Shown: piece after piece, positions 8,864 through 17,624 of the stretch | Position numbering within the stretch: position 1 is the first letter of the stretch | Layout: the number at the start of each line of letters is the position of its first letter | DNA from: JANRKT01 sp033763355 | GTDB taxonomy: Bacteria; Bacteroidota; Bacteroidia; Chitinophagales; Chitinophagaceae | Reading direction: 5' to 3' | Assembly: GCA_033763355.1 (NCBI GenBank) | Contig: JANRKT010000002.1 | Location: 1 to 43,870 of the forward strand | Length of the DNA: 43,870 nucleotides | The notes under the pieces: model-generated | What the model was told of the DNA's origin: nothing | Database searches by the model: none | What the model saw: the letters and a program-made list of their open reading frames with translations, nothing else | Made by a program: the position numbers and the translations under genes

Positions 8864-10831
8864 TCATAATGCAAATGCAACAATGTAATCGCCAGGTTTA
8901 GTTCCCAGTTTTCCGTGCCCGCCTGCAGCGATAACTATATATTGACGGCCGTTCAATTCATAAGTCATAGGAGTGGCTTGTCCTCCGGCCGGCAGTAAGG
9001 TTTCCCACAGCAGCTCGCCGTTGTTAATATTGAATGCCCGGAAAAATCCATCCATAGCAGAGGCGATAAAAACAAGACCGCTTGCTGTAGTGATAGCTCC
9101 GCCAAGGCTGATAGATCCCCATTGTTTTGATTCAGGATATTTTTGCGGGTCAAGCATAAACCCCAGCGGTATTTCCCATTTCAGCAAGCCGTTGTTCAAA
9201 TCAATTGCAGCTAATGTACCCCAAGGCGGTTTGGTTTGCATCATCAATTCTCCATTTTGTACCGTGAAAAGGTATTCCCTGCCCATAAGGTAAGGTGTAC
9301 CATCCTGCCGGCCGATTTCCGCTCTTGGCAAAGTTGTATTTATTGACGATGGTGTATTTTCTGTTTTAGGAAAAAGAGTGATCAGCGCTGCAATACGGTT
9401 GGTATTGGTAACAAGGATCTTTCTTTCCGGATCAAAGCTGGCGCCACTCCAGTTCATTCCTCCCACATTGCTGGGCGTAACAATTGTTCCCTGGAAGGAT
9501 GGGGGAGTATATATGCCTTTGCTGACGTGTTTGCTGATGCGTTCTTTTGCTTTTTGAAAAAGTTCAGGTGTGGGTCCCCATGCATCTTCGGTTGTTACTT
9601 TTCGCAGTCCGAATAAAGGTAGTTGTGTTGGGAAAGGCTGCGTTTTTGCAGCTATTTCCCCAGGTACATCTGAAACTGGCACAGCCCGTTCTTCAACAGG
9701 AAAAAGATGTTCACTTGTTTCCCTGTTCATAACAAATATGTGCCCCATTTTGGTAACGACTATTACAGCCGCCACCTTCTTACCGTTTTTATTGATGTCA
9801 GCAAGTATTGGTTGTGCAGCTATATCAAAATCCCAGATATCATGATGCACGGTTTGAAAATGCCACACTGGTTTGCCGGTTGATGCTTTAATCGCTACGA
9901 TTGAATTTGCATAAAGATTGTCCCCAATTCTTTCTCCGCCGTAATAATCAGGACTGGGGCAGGAGGTAGGCACAAACACCAGATCCCGGTATGGATCAAC
10001 GGACAATGGCGCCCATGCATTGGCAGCGCCTGTCTGTTGTGCCTTTTGTCCTTTCCATGTTTCATATCCCCTGTCAGTTGATTTTCTTGGAATGGGATCC
10101 CAGGACCATTCTAATTTTCCTGTTCTTGCGTGATAAGCTCTTACTACTCCCGGGGGGTAATTAATTCTCTGGTTATCTCCCATAGCGGAACCAATAATAA
10201 TCAGATCATTAATAATGGCAGGAGGAGAGGTTACCTGTATAGAACCAATGCCTTCTTTCAGATCAATGATACCATTTTTGCCAAATGAAGGAACAGGCTT
10301 ACCGGTCTTTGCATTTAATGCGATAAGCCTGCCGTCTATTGTAGCTGCAAAAATGCGCATGTAATGATCGTCACCGGGCTTAAGGCCAGCATCAATCCAT
10401 TTTGAAACACCACGGCTTGTTACTTCTGAATAATCGCCTTTGAGATTTAACTGCGGATCATATACCCATATTTCTTTGCCGCTTGCCGCATCAATAGCAA
10501 TGACCCTGTTGGTTGGCGTACTAAAATATAAAACACCTTTTATCATCAGGGGTGTTGCCTCAAATGCTGCTTTGGAACCTATTCTTGTTCCTTCATATGT
10601 TTTCAGTTCACCTGATTGATAAGTCCAGGCTGGTCTCAGGTTTTTTACATTTTGAATATTTACCTGTTTCAATGGTGAGTGGCGCATGCCACCCGGATCA
10701 TTGCCATAGTTGGCCCATTCACCCTTTTTTACAAAATGGGTTTCCCGATGCTGTTGTGATTTACCGGTTTTTTGTGAACTGGCCGGAACTGTAAACAGTA
10801 GTAATAACGGAATGATTAATGCTTTTATCAT
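8864..10831 (-). CDS. PQQ-dependent dehydrogenase, glucose/quinate type, periplasmic
   Basis: 655 residues from the ATG at 10831, which starts a clean signal peptide (IKALIIPLLLLFTVPASS). The frame continues upstream to 10963, but the extra residues are not signal-like. The eight-bladed propeller is evident from repeated strands ending in AIDAASGKEIWVYDP, ALNAKTGKPVPSFG and AIKASTGKPVWHFQTVHHDI. The active-site stretches TSCPSPDYYGGERI, HHDIWDFDIAAQPIL, VVTKMGHIFVMNRET and GGMNWSGASFDPER are those of membrane glucose dehydrogenases. It lacks their N-terminal membrane helices and has no cytochrome c domain. It should oxidise a sugar or polyol in the periplasm using PQQ. No PQQ synthesis genes are present in this window. 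Electron acceptor unknown. Confidence 0.88.
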   Translation of the reverse strand: MIKALIIPLLLLFTVPASSQKTGKSQQHRETHFVKKGEWANYGNDPGGMRHSPLKQVNIQNVKNLRPAWTYQSGELKTYEGTRIGSKAAFEATPLMIKGVLYFSTPTNRVIAIDAASGKEIWVYDPQLNLKGDYSEVTSRGVSKWIDAGLKPGDDHYMRIFAATIDGRLIALNAKTGKPVPSFGKNGIIDLKEGIGSIQVTSPPAIINDLIIIGSAMGDNQRINYPPGVVRAYHARTGKLEWSWDPIPRKSTDRGYETWKGQKAQQTGAANAWAPLSVDPYRDLVFVPTSCPSPDYYGGERIGDNLYANSIVAIKASTGKPVWHFQTVHHDIWDFDIAAQPILADINKNGKKVAAVIVVTKMGHIFVMNRETSEHLFPVEERAVPVSDVPGEIAAKTQPFPTQLPLFGLRKVTTEDAWGPTPELFQKAKERISKHVSKGIYTPPSFQGTIVTPSNVGGMNWSGASFDPERKILVTNTNRIAALITLFPKTENTPSSINTTLPRAEIGRQDGTPYLMGREYLFTVQNGELMMQTKPPWGTLAAIDLNNGLLKWEIPLGFMLDPQKYPESKQWGSISLGGAITTASGLVFIASAMDGFFRAFNINNGELLWETLLPAGGQATPMTYELNGRQYIVIAAGGHGKLGTKPGDYIVAFAL

Positions 10832-11145
10832 GGTATGATGAAATGAAGTGAAGAAAATGCAAAACCGTACTAAGGTAGCGCTCAATTTTCCAGCGGCTGT
10901 TTTTCTTTGACCAATAGAAAAAAAGAAACGATGTGTGGACGATTTCGTTTGCCGGGGCTTCATAGTTTTGTCTTACTGTACGATGAAAGCTGCAGCAGAA
11001 TAAAATGCCTGTATGTAAGTCTCCATTCCGGTTGAACTTCAATTTTAATATAGGGCCGTATTCTTTATTTACAATATTTCATACATTTAACCATTAATTA
11101 TTTGCCGTGATAACAACCGCCACAGCCCCCGCCGGGGTTAAAGTC
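10832..11145. other. Divergent promoter region between PQQ dehydrogenase and hutG
   Basis: About 314 bases separating two divergent genes. AT-rich near hutG, with a TACATTTA (11090-11097 region) that resembles a -7 element but lacks a convincing -33 partner. No hairpins with T tracts. A GTG at 11107 in frame with hutG is possible as a start but gives a 13-residue extension without obvious conservation. Confidence 0.4.
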
Positions 11146-12198
11146 ATGAAACATTTTCGTTTTTACAGCAGGCAGGATATACAAAGTATAACCAAACGCC
11201 GCAGGTACGAAACCAAGCTGGGAGAGAAGTTCCGCCTGATTGAACCGATGCAGAACTGGAAAGAAGCGCTGGAATCTTCAACTTCAAAATATGTGCTGGC
11301 AGGAATCCCTGAAGACATTGGCGTACGTGCCAATTATGGTATAGGGGGCACGGATACTGCATGGCCCAATTTTCTGCAATCTTTCGTAAATGTGCAAAGC
11401 ACCGATAAACTAAACGGGGAGCATATACTGATGCTTGGCCATTTTGATTTTGAAGATGTGAAGACAGTAATTGAAAAAAATGCCAAAAGCGGGGAAGAGA
11501 TTACTGATGCCTGCCGCCACGCAGTAGCCAATATTATTGATGAAGAAGTGGAAGAGCTGGTTAAAACAATTGTTGCGGCAGGTAAGCTGCCTGTAATAAT
11601 AGGCGGGGGGCACAACAACAGTTACCCTATTGTAAAAGGGGCAGCAAAGGGTTTATTAAAGACAGGGAAAATAAACAAAGCGCAGATCAATGTGGTGAAC
11701 CTGGATGCACATGCTGATTTCCGCATAATGGAAGGCCGGCACAGCGGCAATGGCTTCCGCTACGCCATGTCAGAGGGATATCTTGGCAAATATGCAGTAG
11801 TGGGCCTGCAGGAAAACCATAACCCGCAAAGCATGCTGGATGACCTGTACAGCGATGTGAATATCCAGTACACTTTTTTTGAAGACATTTTCCTGCACGA
11901 AAAAATGAATTTCAAACAGGCCATTTCACAGGCCTTTGGTTTTTCTGATGACCAGTACACCGGTATTGAACTGGATATGGATTGTATTGAACATGTGCTC
12001 AGCAGCGCCATGACGCCTGCCGGTATTTCGCCTGTTCATGCACGGCAGTACATGAGCTTTGCGGGCAACTACCCCAAACCCGCTTACTTGCACATTTGCG
12101 AAGGGGCTGCACAACTCAGCAATGGCTCTGCTGATTTTTCAACCGGCAAGCTCATCAGTTATCTTGTTGCAGACTTTCTCCGTTCAAATATCAGTTGA
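11146..12198 (+). CDS. hutG: Formimidoylglutamase, arginase/ureohydrolase family
   Basis: 350 residues from ATG 11146 (an upstream GTG at 11107 would add 13). HutG removes formamide from N-formimidoyl-L-glutamate, completing histidine breakdown to glutamate. The dimanganese-binding motifs of the ureohydrolase fold are visible: GGGHNNSYPIVKG, NLDAHADFRIMEGRHSGN, and GIELDMDCIEHVLSSAM with the DxD pair, followed by TPAGISP. The sequence belongs to the Bacteroidota branch of the family. The presence of hutI on the same strand 7 kb upstream supports HutG rather than arginase or agmatinase. The pathway direction fits: HutI product is HutG substrate. Confidence 0.85.
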   Translation: MKHFRFYSRQDIQSITKRRRYETKLGEKFRLIEPMQNWKEALESSTSKYVLAGIPEDIGVRANYGIGGTDTAWPNFLQSFVNVQSTDKLNGEHILMLGHFDFEDVKTVIEKNAKSGEEITDACRHAVANIIDEEVEELVKTIVAAGKLPVIIGGGHNNSYPIVKGAAKGLLKTGKINKAQINVVNLDAHADFRIMEGRHSGNGFRYAMSEGYLGKYAVVGLQENHNPQSMLDDLYSDVNIQYTFFEDIFLHEKMNFKQAISQAFGFSDDQYTGIELDMDCIEHVLSSAMTPAGISPVHARQYMSFAGNYPKPAYLHICEGAAQLSNGSADFSTGKLISYLVADFLRSNIS

Positions 12199-12247
12199 TA
12201 TTTCTTTCCTTCAGCAATGTTATTCTGCTTATTAAAATCATTTCAAA

Positions 12248-12269
12248 GCGTTGGCGTCCCCGCCAACGC
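12248..12269. repeat. Perfect 9-bp inverted repeat
   Basis: GCGTTGGCG, loop TCCC, CGCCAACGC. No T tract follows on either strand. It sits between hutG and the bidirectional terminator and is GC-rich compared with its surroundings. Confidence 0.6.
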
Positions 12270-12318
12270 CAGCGGATACACTGCGACTGCATTTCCCGCT
12301 TTCCTTTGTCCGCAAAGA

Positions 12319-12340
12319 CTCCTTCGAAGGAGGGGGGCCA
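12319..12340. repeat. Palindrome CTCCTTCGAAGGAG with G-rich extension
   Basis: A perfect 14-bp palindrome (12319-12332) running into GGGGGCCAGGG and then GTGAGGTG. It resembles the short CCCCTCCTTnnAAGGAGGGG intergenic elements widespread in Bacteroidota genomes. Weaker relatives are at 17566 and 40191 in this window. Confidence 0.5.
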
Positions 12341-12354
12341 GGGTGAGGTGAATT

Positions 12355-12386
12355 AAAAAAGGACACAACCCCTGTTGTGCCCTTTT
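12355..12386. terminator. Bidirectional terminator between hutG and BON/SH3 gene
   Basis: GGACACAAC, loop CCCT, GTTGTGCCC (one mismatch) with A6 before it and T4 after it. It therefore works as a terminator for the plus-strand hutG transcript and, better, for the minus-strand BON/SH3 transcript. Confidence 0.75.
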
Positions 12387-12406
12387 AAACTTTATAGCTT
12401 TTGCTT

Positions 12407-12829
12407 TTAATTCTCCGGTGAAAGGTATTGTGCATAAGCATAACCTTCTTCGCCATCATCTGTTCTTATCAGCCACCACTGGTCATTGGTTTTGCTTACC
12501 AGCGTAACAATTTCATGATGCGCTGCTTTACCAACAATGGGCTGATCTGTACCCGGGCCCTTGCGGATGTTAAGATTTGATTTTTCTGTTGTAACCTTTG
12601 CCCGTGCACCTGCCGCCATGGTGGATACATTAATGTTCATTACCACATCGGCTGAACGGTAGTCGGGATCAATGGTATTATAAGTATCCCACAACTGGTC
12701 TTTTACTGTTCCTGAGGGGGCTTCGCCGTCAATGTACAATACGTTGTCAACTTCCCTCACCTGGAGATTAGCCACGCCAGATGCTGCTGCAGCATCAATC
12801 AGCGCTTTGTATTTATCCTGTAATGCCAT
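12407..12829 (-). CDS. BON-like plus SH3b domain protein
   Basis: 140 residues. Residues 5-70 look like a BON-type fold (KYKALIDAAAASGVANLQV, then VLYIDGEAPSGTVKDQLW). Residues about 78-138 are a bacterial SH3 domain: SNLNIRKGPGTDQPIVGKA, then VTLVSKTNDQWWLIRTD, and ending EEGYAYAQYLSP. SH3b domains usually bind cell-wall peptides, yet there is no recognisable signal peptide here. It follows the double-BON lipoprotein gene by 18 bases on the same strand, so the two are very likely co-transcribed and may act together at the envelope. Similar small proteins are common in Chitinophagaceae; their role is not known. Confidence 0.75.
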   Translation of the reverse strand: MALQDKYKALIDAAAASGVANLQVREVDNVLYIDGEAPSGTVKDQLWDTYNTIDPDYRSADVVMNINVSTMAAGARAKVTTEKSNLNIRKGPGTDQPIVGKAAHHEIVTLVSKTNDQWWLIRTDDGEEGYAYAQYLSPEN

Positions 12830-12847
12830 AATTTGTTTCCTCCCTGT

Positions 12848-13348
12848 TTATTTAACGGTTAATTGGTTTTCAATTTTCTTGGGCTTCAGGGTATTCAAAG
12901 TCATCATCAGCTTTTGCAGCTTGTCTTTTTTAATTTCGCCGGTAAGCGTAATCACCCCTTCTTTAACTTCTGCCTTTACAGTGGGATGGTCTTTAATGGC
13001 ATCAGTAACGGATTTCATCAAAGGATCATCAGTTGCCACTTCAACAGGTGCCTGCGGCGGAGGAGGTGCAACAGTAGTATTGTTCACTACAGATTTTACA
13101 CCTTTGACAGCCTTTACAGTTTCTTCGCAGAGTTTGCGGCAGGCATCATCTTTACATTCACCTGTAAGCGTAACAACGCCGTCTTTTACTGCGGCTGTTA
13201 CACCTGCCATTTCAGTCATGGATTTGGCTTTTTCCATGATGGTTGTCTCAATATCAGAATCTTTAACCCCCTTACAGGAATTAAAGACCACACTTGTTGC
13301 GGCAAGCAAAAGGACCGCGGTGAAAAGTTTTAAAATACTTTTTTTCAT
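12848..13348 (-). CDS. Lipoprotein with two BON domains
   Basis: 166 residues from ATG 13348 (KKSILKLFTAVLLLAATSV, lipobox VFNSC, Cys25). The longer frame to 13414 adds residues without signal features. Two BON domains follow: DSDIETTIMEKAKSMTEMAG with VKDGVVTLTGECKDD, and, after a Pro-rich linker (VAPPPPQAPVEV), DPLMKSVTDAIKDHPTVKAE with VKEGVITLTGEIKKD. BON domains bind phospholipid and are typical of outer-membrane and osmotic-stress proteins such as OsmY. It should sit in the periplasm, membrane-anchored. First gene of a two-gene unit with the BON/SH3 gene. Confidence 0.85.
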   Translation of the reverse strand: MKKSILKLFTAVLLLAATSVVFNSCKGVKDSDIETTIMEKAKSMTEMAGVTAAVKDGVVTLTGECKDDACRKLCEETVKAVKGVKSVVNNTTVAPPPPQAPVEVATDDPLMKSVTDAIKDHPTVKAEVKEGVITLTGEIKKDKLQKLMMTLNTLKPKKIENQLTVK

Positions 13349-13424
13349 ACAGTTTGCTGTTTGGTTAATAAAAGTTGCAAAATGGTTTGACGCGGTCAAG
13401 GTACAATACCTCAATAATATAACA

Positions 13425-13471
13425 ATACCCCTGCATGATTAAATCATTGTAACTTATTCACACAGGGGTAT
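13425..13471. repeat. Nested inverted repeat upstream of the BON lipoprotein gene
   Basis: ATACCCCTG (13425-13433) pairs with CAGGGGTAT (13463-13471), and inside it ATGATTAAATCAT is a smaller inverted repeat. It lies between the stop of the S9 peptidase gene and the BON lipoprotein start, so it could be a terminator for the former or part of the regulatory region of the latter. No long T tract follows. Confidence 0.4.
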
Positions 13472-13501
13472 CCGGGTATTTTTGCTTTTGTTCAGCGGGA
13501 A

Positions 13502-15625
13502 TTATTCTTTTTTGCCGAGCTGGTCAAGTATAAAAGCATATTTTAAAGCAGTGAGTTTTTGTCTTTCAAACCGCCCCGATTCACCTCCATGCCCGGCGCC
13601 CATATTGCATTTAAAAAGAACCGGGTTGCTGCCCGTGTTGTTCTCTCTTATCCTCTGCACCCATTTGGCGGGTGAATAATATGGCACCTGGGTATCATTA
13701 AGGCCACCTGTTGCAAATATGGCGGGATAGGCCGTTTTCTTCACATTGTCATACGGCGACCAGCTCAGCATATAATCGTAATATTCTTTTTTATGCGGGT
13801 CGCCCCATTCGTCGTACTCTGTTGTGGTGAGGGGCAAATCAGGATTAAACATATCTGTAATCACATCCATCCAGGGAACTTCTGCAAGAATGCCTTTAAA
13901 TAAATCAGGCCGCAAATTAGTTATGGCGCCCATCAGCATTCCACCGGCGCTGACGCCATTGGCAAATAATTTATCAGCCGAAGTATATTTTTCATTTACC
14001 AGTAATTGGGCGCAATCCACAAAGTCTGTAAATGTATTTTTTTTCTTAAGCAACTTACCGTCTTCATACCATGCCCTTCCCATTTCCTGACCGCCGCGTA
14101 TATGTGCAATGCCATAAACAAATCCCCTGTCAAGCAAACTGATTACTGAGCTGTTAAAGTACGGGTCGGAATTGGAGCCATAAGAACCGTAGGAATATAA
14201 AAGCATGGGGCTGCTTCCATCTTTTTTAAACCCGTCTTTGCGGTAAACAATTGAAACGGGAACCATTTTGCCATCAGTTGCCCTGGCCCATATTCTTTGC
14301 GTTTCATATTTTGAAGCATCAAAGCCGCCTCCCACTTTTTGCTGTTTAAGCTGTGTTTTTTGTTTAGTGGCAAGGTTAGAGGAGTAGTCGGTTCCCGGAG
14401 TTGTGAGCGAAGTGTAATTGTAGCGGATGCTGTCCAGTTCATAGGCATCGGTGGCAGTACTCATGTTGGCAACATAAGCATTCTCTCCAAAATTCACGTA
14501 GTAAGATGAATTGTCTTTGCGGTTAATGACTTTAATTTGTGTAAGGCCGTTTATTTTTTGCTGTGCAACAATATAGTCCTTCAGTACTTCAGCATTTTCA
14601 AGTAAAGCAGTATCGCTTGCGGGTATTACATCCGTCCAGCCGGGTATGCCCGGCTTTGCAACAGCGGTTTTTGACAGCTTGAAATTCTTCGCATCCTTAT
14701 TGTTATAAATATAGAATACATCTCCTTCATAATAGCTGGGATAATAGAGCAGATCACGCTGCCTGGGCTGAATAACAACAGCACTTGCCCTGGGGTTATT
14801 GGCATCAAGGTACCTTGCTTCGGCAGTAGTGGTGCTGCTGATGTAAATAAATATATAGCGGTTGTCTTTTGAGGGCGACAGATAAACTACATAGGTGCTG
14901 TCTTTTTCAGTATAAATCTCTTCATCATTTTTGGGATCGGTCCCTACCACATGCCGCATTACTTTATAGCTGCGTACGGTATGGTCATTGGTGGTATAGT
15001 AAACCGTTTTATGATCATTGGCCCATGCAAATGAACCCGATGTATTTGGGATGGATTCCGGGGAAAGTTCTTTGGTGACTAAATTTTTAAAATAGCTCAC
15101 TGATCTTCTGCTCCCGTTGGTGTCAATGGCATAAGCCATCCAGTTGTTGTCCCTGCTGGCGGCCCTTCCCCGTACAAGGTAAATCTGGTGGCCTTTTGCC
15201 ATTTCGTTCACATCCATATAAATTTCTTCAGGCGCTGAAGTGGTTTCTTTTTTGCGGCAATAATAAGGATATTGTTTGTCCTCATCATAACGGCTGTAAT
15301 ACCAGTAGCCGTTTTCTTTTGTGGGCAGGGATTCATACTTCTGTTCTATTCTTGCAACAAGCTCATCGTACAATTTTTTCTGCAGGCCATCAGTATGTTT
15401 CATGGTTGCTTCTGTATAAGCATTTTCGGATTTGAGGTGATTGATAACATTGGAATCTGCCGGATTGCTGAGCCAGAAATAATCATCTGTTCTAGTATTT
15501 CCATGCTCGGTAAACTCTTTAGATTGTTTTTTTGCAACCGGCGCAATAAGGCCGGCTTGTTTATCTGTTGAAGTGTTACATGCAAATAATATTGCACAGC
15601 AAAGGGGTAAAAAAAAATTTCTCAT
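13502..15625 (-). CDS. S9 family prolyl oligopeptidase / oligopeptidase B-type lipoprotein
   Basis: 707 residues from ATG 15625: RNFFLPLCCAILFAC is a lipoprotein signal with lipobox LFAC. The longer frame to 15685 is not signal-like. After an N-terminal region typical of oligopeptidase B (DDYFWLSNPADSNVINHLK, LYDELVARIEQ) comes the beta-propeller. The C-terminal hydrolase has the Ser in ANGVSAGGMLMGAI, the Asp in GGLNDTQVPYYSPAKW, and the His in MGAGHGGESGRFE. The enzyme should cleave short peptides after basic or prolyl residues. Lipid anchoring places it in the periplasm, unlike E. coli oligopeptidase B. Its own promoter is expected in the 190 bases before the divergent GMC gene. Confidence 0.9.
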   Translation of the reverse strand: MRNFFLPLCCAILFACNTSTDKQAGLIAPVAKKQSKEFTEHGNTRTDDYFWLSNPADSNVINHLKSENAYTEATMKHTDGLQKKLYDELVARIEQKYESLPTKENGYWYYSRYDEDKQYPYYCRKKETTSAPEEIYMDVNEMAKGHQIYLVRGRAASRDNNWMAYAIDTNGSRRSVSYFKNLVTKELSPESIPNTSGSFAWANDHKTVYYTTNDHTVRSYKVMRHVVGTDPKNDEEIYTEKDSTYVVYLSPSKDNRYIFIYISSTTTAEARYLDANNPRASAVVIQPRQRDLLYYPSYYEGDVFYIYNNKDAKNFKLSKTAVAKPGIPGWTDVIPASDTALLENAEVLKDYIVAQQKINGLTQIKVINRKDNSSYYVNFGENAYVANMSTATDAYELDSIRYNYTSLTTPGTDYSSNLATKQKTQLKQQKVGGGFDASKYETQRIWARATDGKMVPVSIVYRKDGFKKDGSSPMLLYSYGSYGSNSDPYFNSSVISLLDRGFVYGIAHIRGGQEMGRAWYEDGKLLKKKNTFTDFVDCAQLLVNEKYTSADKLFANGVSAGGMLMGAITNLRPDLFKGILAEVPWMDVITDMFNPDLPLTTTEYDEWGDPHKKEYYDYMLSWSPYDNVKKTAYPAIFATGGLNDTQVPYYSPAKWVQRIRENNTGSNPVLFKCNMGAGHGGESGRFERQKLTALKYAFILDQLGKKE

Positions 15626-15818
15626 CTTCCCGGTTTTAGTAAAATTCAAATTAGGGCTTCGAAATCTAAAAACAATGTATTGCAATGGTTTTTTTACAGG
15701 CGGTAGTTACAATAAACCCTTTTTATACACTTTCATAAACATCATTGTAAAATGGGATTCTCTGAGTTGAATTTATCCCTAACTTACGCTTCCTTGTTTA
15801 CCTTCAAAAAAAATAATA

Positions 15819-17564
15819 ATGCCCGACTTCCAGGTAAAAAAACAACCTAAAACTTATGATGCGGTAATTGTGGGTTCAGGCGCAGGAGGGGGTATGGCCG
15901 CTTATGTGCTATCAAAGGCAGGTTTAAAAGTATGCCTGCTTGAGGCAGGCGCCATGTACAATCCGCAAAAAAATGTAACGCAATTAAAAAACCCGTGGGA
16001 TTCTCCCCGAAGGGGAGCCAGTACAAAGTTTCGGCCATTTGGCGATTTCGACGCCTGTTACTGGGGTTGGGAAATAGACGGTGAACCTTATACACATGTT
16101 AAGGGCACACGGTGGGACTGGTGGCGTGCACGTATGCTTGGCGGAAGGACCAACCATTGGGGAAGGATTTCACTTCGGTTTGGCCCCAAAGATTTTAAAA
16201 GAAAAAGTATTGACGGATTGGGTGATGACTGGCCGATAGGCTATGAAGACATCAAACCCTATTACGATAAAATTGATCAGCTCATAGGAGTATTCGGAAC
16301 TAATGAAGGTTTGGAAAATGATCCTGATGGTATTTTTTTACCTCCGCCAAAACCGCGTTTGCATGAATTGTTCATTAAAAAAGCGGCCACAAATGTTGGT
16401 GTTCCTGTCATCCCATCCCGTTTGTCAATCCTTACCAAAAAAATAGAAAGCACCACTGAACGAAACGCCTGCTTTTACTGTGCGCAATGCGGCCGCAACT
16501 GCAGCATTGCAAAAGCTGATTTTTCTTCATCAAATGTTTTGATTTATCCCGCCATCAGTACCGGTAATGTGGATGTTGTAGCCAATGCAATGGCACGTGA
16601 GGTTTTAACTGATGCCAATGGCCTTGCAACGGGTGTTTCTTATATCAATAAAGAAGACATGCTGGAATACCAGGTAACTGGCAAAGTGGTAATACTTGCT
16701 GCCAGTGCCTGCGAGTCTGCAAGGCTTATGCTGAATTCAAAATCACAGCGGCATCCAAATGGCTTATCCAATTCAAGCAATGTGGTGGGAAAATATTTAC
16801 ATGATTCTACTGGTGCAGGAATGGGGGGCATACTTCCTCAACTCTTTGGCCGTAAAAGATACAATGAAGATGGGGTAGGTGGCATGCATGTGTATTCACC
16901 CTGGTGGGGCGACAATAAAAAACTGGATTTCCCGAGGGGATACCATATTGAATACTGGGGTGGCATGGGACAACCTGCATATGGTTTCGGATGGGGCATT
17001 GAAGGATTAAACGGTAAATATCCGGTAAACGGTACAAAAAAAGAGGCCGGTGGTTACGGCGCTTCCCTTAAAGAAGATTACCGCTATTTTTATGGCGCTG
17101 GTGTAGGTATGGCAGGCAGGGGCGAAGCGCTTGCATTGGAGAGTAATTACTGCGAAATTGATCCGGCTGTGGTTGATAAATATGGTATTCCGGTTTTGCG
17201 CTTTAATGTAAAATATACTGATTACGAGATAAAGCAGGCAAAACACATGAAGGAAACCTTTAAGGAAATCATGCATGCCATGGGTGCAGTAATTACATGG
17301 GGTGATAACGGGCCTGAAGATAATTATGGGCTGGAGGCTCCTGGTAAAATCATCCATGAGGCGGGAACGGTACGAATGGGTAATGACCCCAAACGTTCAG
17401 CGCTTAACAAATGGTGCCAGGCGCATGAATGTAAAAACCTTTTTGTTGTAGATGGCGGGCCATTTGTATCGCAGGCTGATAAAAATATTACATGGACGAT
17501 CCTTGCATTATCCATGCGTTCGTCAGAATACATTATTGATGAAATGAAGAAGCAGAATTTGTAA
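15819..17564 (+). CDS. GMC family FAD-dependent oxidoreductase (sugar dehydrogenase large subunit type)
   Basis: 581 residues. Dinucleotide-binding motif GSGAGGG at residues 19-25. The middle carries a Cys cluster FYCAQCGRNCSIAKADF typical of the large subunit of periplasmic gluconate/glucoside dehydrogenases. The C-terminal active-site block is HEAGTVRMGNDP, then FVVDGGPFV and the helix that closes the FAD site. No Sec signal is seen, so it is probably exported by association with its twin-arginine partner encoded downstream (known for this enzyme type). Sixty bases separate it from the small-subunit gene. The expected reaction is oxidation of a sugar or glycoside, probably at C3 or C2, passing electrons to quinone or cytochrome. 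The start at 15819 directly follows an A-rich leader. Confidence 0.88.
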   Translation: MPDFQVKKQPKTYDAVIVGSGAGGGMAAYVLSKAGLKVCLLEAGAMYNPQKNVTQLKNPWDSPRRGASTKFRPFGDFDACYWGWEIDGEPYTHVKGTRWDWWRARMLGGRTNHWGRISLRFGPKDFKRKSIDGLGDDWPIGYEDIKPYYDKIDQLIGVFGTNEGLENDPDGIFLPPPKPRLHELFIKKAATNVGVPVIPSRLSILTKKIESTTERNACFYCAQCGRNCSIAKADFSSSNVLIYPAISTGNVDVVANAMAREVLTDANGLATGVSYINKEDMLEYQVTGKVVILAASACESARLMLNSKSQRHPNGLSNSSNVVGKYLHDSTGAGMGGILPQLFGRKRYNEDGVGGMHVYSPWWGDNKKLDFPRGYHIEYWGGMGQPAYGFGWGIEGLNGKYPVNGTKKEAGGYGASLKEDYRYFYGAGVGMAGRGEALALESNYCEIDPAVVDKYGIPVLRFNVKYTDYEIKQAKHMKETFKEIMHAMGAVITWGDNGPEDNYGLEAPGKIIHEAGTVRMGNDPKRSALNKWCQAHECKNLFVVDGGPFVSQADKNITWTILALSMRSSEYIIDEMKKQNL

Positions 17565-17565
17565 A

Positions 17566-17590
17566 GCCCCTTCTCTTAAAGGGGTGAAAA
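17566..17590. repeat. Short GCCCC...GGGG intergenic element
   Basis: GCCCCTTCTCTTAAAGGGGT followed by A6. The arms CCCCTT and AAGGGG can pair. It starts one base after the GMC stop codon. It is similar to the sequence at 40191-40218. Confidence 0.45.
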
Positions 17591-17624
17591 AACTTAATAA
17601 AATCATCTTAAGATTTTAAAAAAA

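Noticed and set aside
10832..10963. N-terminal extension of the PQQ dehydrogenase as membrane anchor
   Set aside because: The extra 44 residues are mostly basic and polar and precede a clear signal peptide, so they are not the membrane helices of the E. coli enzyme.
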